Shown here in pieces: positions 46,350-49,759 of a DNA stretch of 49,759 nucleotides. The DNA lies in the NCBI GenBank assembly GCA_027382625.1, contig JAJKFJ010020711.1, forward strand, positions 1 to 49,759, in the 5' to 3' direction. Below the pieces are notes generated by a model. It did no database searches. It had not been told where the DNA came from and saw only the letters and a list, made by a program, of their open reading frames with translations. Every line of letters begins with the position of its first letter. Positions within the stretch are counted from its first letter, which is position 1. This DNA is from Tetmemena sp. SeJ-2015 (Eukaryota; Ciliophora; Spirotrichea; Sporadotrichida; Oxytrichidae). Position numbers and translations under genes: made by a program.

Positions 46350-46730
46350 ATTGGTTCCATTTCAGTTTGACCGAATATTTGTAATAAATCAGCTTCAGTT
46401 AAAGTGAGTTAAAAAAAAAGTAGATAATTATTACATCATTCGATTTTAAGCAAGAAATTCTAAGACCTTTGTATCCTTGTCACTTTCGCGTGGGGCGCTC
46501 AATCAAAAGTAATAAGCGACAACAAATTTCAATAGAGAGAAATTTGAAAGATTATTATATCCCGCTGCTGTAAGATGGTGAGCGATGATTAAAGAAGAAA
46601 TTAATATTAATTTTGATAAGTTATTGAACAAGCTGCAGATCAGGGGTAAATCTGTGATTTGAACTGTTATGAAATTGCAACTCCCAATTTAATATTTTAA
46701 CCAATAACCAATCTTAAATTAATTTTATAC
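46350..46730 (+). repeat. Dispersed ~360-bp repeat, copy D (diverged)
   Basis: Shares the core (aataattattacatcattcg, gtggggcgctcaatc, ctgcagatcaggggtaaatc, attttaaccaat) with copies A-C; its 5' part is more diverged. Oldest-looking copy. Confidence 0.75.
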
Positions 46731-47147
46731 TATATTCATCAACTTTTGTAGCGAAAAGATCTAAGATAATGAGTCCCATTAAAAAATAACAAGAATATGA
46801 AATTTTTAGGAGTTTAAATTCTATAATAACTACTTAAATTTGAGACACTACAAATTTCACCCCTTAACCAATTTTTTTTAATTTATTTATACCAAATTTC
46901 TCTAATGTAATAAATTATCAGCTGTATTTATAATTTTTAAAATTTCGAATGTTGAATCTAAATGAGTAGAAATATTTTATATTAATAAATTATATATTAA
47001 AGTTAATAATTTAGGCGACTTAACAATCTGCAACTTAATCTAAAACATCCAATTTTTAATAGTAGAACTCTGGATTTGCTTCATTTATATCATAAATTTT
47101 TATATATAATTTTTAATATGTGTTTCTTCATAGACTATTATTGTGGC

Positions 47148-47231
47148 AACCAGGGTGGTAGTTAAAAGTGAAAACATCGTTAGAATAGCGAAAGTGAGCA
47201 TGCTGATGGTGTGGTCATAGTCAGATTCCAT
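47148..47231 (-). CDS. Small membrane protein, left copy (conserved part)
   Basis: From ATG 47231 the protein begins MESDYDHTISMLTFA and continues as one hydrophobic segment (ILTMFSLLTTTLVATII). The right-arm copy at 49163 shares this segment almost residue for residue, while codons differ silently (att/gtt, acg/aca). After the conserved 34 residues the left copy diverges and its end is undefined. Single-pass membrane insertion is predicted from the ~20 hydrophobic residues. Function unknown. Confidence 0.55.
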
Positions 47232-47277
47232 TTTAATAATCTTTCTATTCCAAGTAAAAATTGATTTCAAAAGCGAA

Positions 47278-47523
47278 CTAATTAAAAGCGCACCTTAATA
47301 AAATAAAAAACATCAGATAAGCATATAATAGGTTTGGAATATTGAAATCTTCCAATCTTGGACTCAGATCACTGTGAATAGATAAAGTTGTCGCAATGAG
47401 GGCGTGAACCATATCCCAATGTTCCAAAGTTATCTGATTCAGGAGTGAGAGATAATAAAGAAGGCTATAAATACAATTTTTATTTAAAATATAAAAATTA
47501 TGATTGAAAATGACACACACCAT
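47278..47523 (-). CDS. Arm-encoded ORF A, left copy
   Basis: Open frame with the conserved block ITLEHWDMVHALI and SDLSPRLEDFNI. The right arm encodes ITLEHWNMFHALI and CDLSPRFQYFN in the mirrored place, with silent differences (cac/cat, ctc/ctg). It lies upstream of the small membrane protein ORF on the same strand; both could be exons of one gene. Hydrophobic N-terminal half (YSLLYYLSLL). The start is uncertain. No family recognised. Confidence 0.5.
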   Translation of the reverse strand: MVCVIFNHNFYILNKNCIYSLLYYLSLLNQITLEHWDMVHALIATTLSIHSDLSPRLEDFNIPNLLYAYLMFFILLRCAFN

Positions 47524-47544
47524 TCACTTTCTAGAAGAAACATT

Positions 47545-48822
47545 ATGAACTCTACAAAGAAAAATAAAATAAATATTCTGTCTTGCCTACCACAAGATAA
47601 AGTCATTCTTCTTTCAACTCAATATAGCCCTGACCTCGGAGCAAACCTGGTTGCTCTAAGATAAACTCTAGCTTAAATTTGAGGAAATAGAACAGACACC
47701 GATGTTTAAACTGCTGTGAATAGGCTGCAATTCTTGGTGATACTGCTCAAGCAGAGCTATTTTTACCGTAACAAACAAAGCTTTTTTAACACTTACTATG
47801 ATGGATGAAGATTTTTTTATGAATTGTTGATTCCCTACACAGGAATCAGCCGCAGTGATCTTTAACTTCAATTAAGTTTTACGGCTCTGATAAAATGCTT
47901 CTTGATAAGTAGACCTCGTTCTAAAGAAGCTCAATAATAAATAGTTAAGTTTAGACGTAGAAGAGATAATTGATATTCCAGAGGAGGCAAAGGAAAAAGA
48001 TCCAATTTGCCAGAAAGTAATTCGTTAATGAGAGATGGCAAGATCTCGAGCTACCAGGTCCTGTTCAATAAAAATGTGGATAATACTGTAACTATTGAGA
48101 TGCTGAATGACAACAGAAGAAAGTTTTTTTAAAAAAATATTAAAGTTCTTTAATAGTACAGGTGTCATCAAGCAAGAGAGTGGACCAACTAGAGCAGTTG
48201 GTTATGTAATAAGAGAAAATCAGAATAGAGCCTGCAAGAAAAACTCATGCTAAATGTCCTTTGCCTGATATACTGGGCTTGTTTAATCTGGGAGAGACTT
48301 TGAAGCCAACTCCGATATCATAATCTTACCGAGTGATCCCAAAGTGAAAGCGTGTTAGTCTTCATAAACTCAACGGCACTGGTCAAAGCTCACTAGCTGG
48401 GCTACTCGAAAAGATCTTCATGTCAGAGAGATTAGATTATGAGATTTATAGCTTCATCTTATTTTAGAAATAGATGGACACTCTTTCTACTCTTGTGAAC
48501 TTTGATGAAATCAACAGCTTATCCTCTTCAGTAAAAAAAATATTGACAAGATGAAACGCTCTGGTGGGCTCAGGACTTTTGCTAAATTTGAATCACTAAG
48601 AAGCTTGCAAGCGAATTAAGGATTGTTATATTATGATCCCCCAAAGGATATTCCTTTGTGAAGCATGAATGAAATTTACAGAGTTGCGTTCTTGGCGAGA
48701 ATAAGTTTTTGTGAATGCTCAGATATAAGAACAACGTTTGGCAAGCTTTCCCTCTCAGCGTAGATCTACTCACGCGGTACGTTGAGCAGAAACTGATTGA
48801 ATTTGTAAGGATTGTGCCTGAT
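47545..48822. other. Interior of the inverted duplication, coding-like, strand unresolved
   Basis: Raised GC and protein-like frames on both strands. Plus: an ATG at 47545, with Trp-fitting TGA (AQIWGNR, YDGWRFFYELL), then KLNGTGQSSLAGLLEKIF, ending RYVEQKLIEFVRIVPD before TGA-TAA near 48822; it needs 17-20 nt GT-AG introns near 48143, 48528 and 48678 to stay in frame. Minus: a stop-free stretch at 47668-47871 (KLKITAADSCVGNQQF) with stronger purine bias in first positions, and another at 48582-48773. I cannot choose between them. Confidence 0.35.
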
Positions 48823-49100
48823 TGATAATATCACTCAGGACTTCACCTTCATTGGCATGGAAAACTACAAATGACAGTCGTACAGGTTTATTTAATGCCA
48901 ATCTCATTTGTTTTAACTCACAAATTCATAAAGTTATATATACACTGCTTCTTTATTTTATCTCATTCCTGAGTCTGATAACTTTGGAACATTGGAATAT
49001 GTTTCATGCCCTGATTAAGAAAACAGTATTTATTGGCTGTGATCTGAGTCCAAGATTTCAATATTTCAACCTTATTTTTTGCATATCTGTATTTTATTAA
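48822..49100 (+). CDS. Arm-encoded ORF A, right copy
   Basis: Partner of the 47278-47523 ORF: LLYFISFLSLITLEHWNM and SPRFQYFNLIF. Conservation with the left copy begins near 48943; residues before that are not shared and probably not coding. In-frame TAA at 49098 would be Gln, so the true end is uncertain. Confidence 0.45.
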   Translation: MIISLRTSPSLAWKTTNDSRTGLFNANLICFNSQIHKVIYTLLLYFISFLSLITLEHWNMFHALIKKTVFIGCDLSPRFQYFNLIFCISVFY

Positions 49101-49162
49101 GTTGCTGTTTTAATTAAGTCGCTTTTGAAATAAAATTTACTTAAAGTAGAAAGATCATTAAA

Positions 49163-49315
49163 ATGGAATCTTACTAAGACCACACCATCAGTATGCTGAC
49201 ATTCGCTGTTCTAACATTGTTTTCACTTTTAACTACCACTCTGATAGTCACGATAATTAGCAGAACACTTATGGTAAGACAGCATCAACTGGAACAACAC
49301 ACAAATATAATTTGA
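49163..49315 (+). CDS. Small membrane protein, right copy (50 aa)
   Basis: ATG 49163, TGA 49313-49315. Begins MESYQDHTISMLTFA (Gln from TAA), one transmembrane segment (VLTLFSLLTTTLIVTII), then a short polar tail (RQHQLEQHTNII). Conservation with the left-arm copy over the first 34 residues, with silent third-position changes, supports real coding, including the TAA. Role unknown. Confidence 0.6.
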
Positions 49316-49478
49316 GAAATTATGGGTAGCAAACTAATTAAATCCTGTTGAATTCTTAATAGGCAAAGTAGAAAAAATGATAAGCATGGAAAATAGTAAT
49401 TTATTATTGTAAGAATCAGGGGTGAAGTCAAAATTGCAGAAATAAATTAATGCAGAGACACTTAAAGTCTTCTCCTAT

Positions 49479-49759
49479 ATGCAGGATAATATTAGACCCG
49501 TGCCAGAATAATTGGACTCAGATCGACAGAATTTGCTTGCTCTACTCCTGATTTGACCTTGGCGGATAAAATTACGACTCGGCTGGTAGAATTATACTGA
49601 TGCAGCTAAAATATACGACCGTGCGATAAATATATTACTAGGTTGCTCTAGAATGGGGCGATGAAAATGCAAAATTAGTGACACTTAAATTTTAAACTCT
49701 CCGCTCGATTTTCCTGCACCACTGTTCAAAAAGCCGAACCCGATTTTCTAGAGCCATTT
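49479..49759 (+). CDS. Partial ORF running off the window
   Basis: From ATG 49479: NIRPVPEQLDSDRQNLLALL, a TGA, then NYTDAAKIYDRAINILLG, a second TGA, and PLDFPAPLFKKPNP to the window end. The AAKIYDRAI segment resembles one TPR helix pair, but a single unit is weak evidence. TAR fits Gln and the two TGA would be Trp. Could be a remnant. Confidence 0.35.

Larger units (their letters stand above)
47150..49258. mobile_element. Inverted duplication with coding arms
   Basis: The left arm (about 47150-47462) and right arm (about 48943-49258) are inverted copies of roughly 310 bp, with many substitutions and small indels. The unique interior is about 1.5 kb. Substitutions in the arms fall mostly at third codon positions of two outward-reading ORFs, so the arms have been under protein selection. 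It may be a transposon with gene-bearing inverted ends, or an inverted gene duplication. Confidence 0.7.

Noticed and set aside
47545..48822. A definite plus-strand multi-exon gene
   Set aside because: With all stops possibly sense every frame is open; the minus strand is equally protein-like and has better purine bias, so I left it unresolved.

Overview
The window is ciliate nuclear DNA. It is very AT-rich, with islands of higher GC. In every well-supported reading frame TAA and TAG occur inside the protein where glutamine fits, and genes end at TGA. TGA also appears inside several otherwise good frames (42771-42773, 28068-28070, two codons near 12806-12832), where tryptophan fits. TAR=Gln with a dual-use TGA is known from karyorelictean ciliates such as Loxodes. 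A TAR=Gln ciliate with some decayed genes is the main alternative. I see no rRNA, tRNA, CRISPR array or telomeric repeat. Almost every gene-like island lies in or beside a mobile or inverted-repeat structure, so this is repeat-rich, germline-like sequence.

Layout. 1-1029: a GC-raised block of unresolved strand. 1030-4181: a near-perfect 3.15 kb palindrome, two 1411-bp arms around a 330-bp spacer, carrying the same gene in both arms; it sits inside a copy of a ~360-bp dispersed repeat. 8412-8993: a small foldback element with G-run tips. 10149-13752: an element whose inverted ends hold GC-rich tandem repeats; it carries a SecA-like superfamily 2 helicase gene. 17671-18306 and 24112-24590: two more foldback elements. 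26090-26600: a remnant that partly resembles the palindrome gene. 27690-32990: a strikingly GC-rich transposon with an IS630/Tc1-type DDE transposase on the plus strand and three unrecognised genes on the minus strand. 39957-40290: a small basic minus-strand ORF. 40514-42241: a second, damaged or intron-split copy of the helicase, followed by a clean 229-aa gene (42348-43037). 45590-46006: a minus-strand ORF. 47150-49258: an inverted duplication whose arms encode small proteins conserved at amino-acid level. 49479-end: an ORF running off the window. The long stretches between are AT-rich with no gene I can support.

The strongest candidates for something undescribed are the helicase-bearing element with repeat-loaded inverted ends and its relative 27 kb away, the four-gene GC-rich transposon, and the palindrome with twin genes. 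Because all three stop codons may be sense here, open frames alone mean little. I relied on similarity between copies, catalytic motifs, first-codon-position bias and conservation between repeat arms, and I mark the cases where strand or frame stays unresolved.
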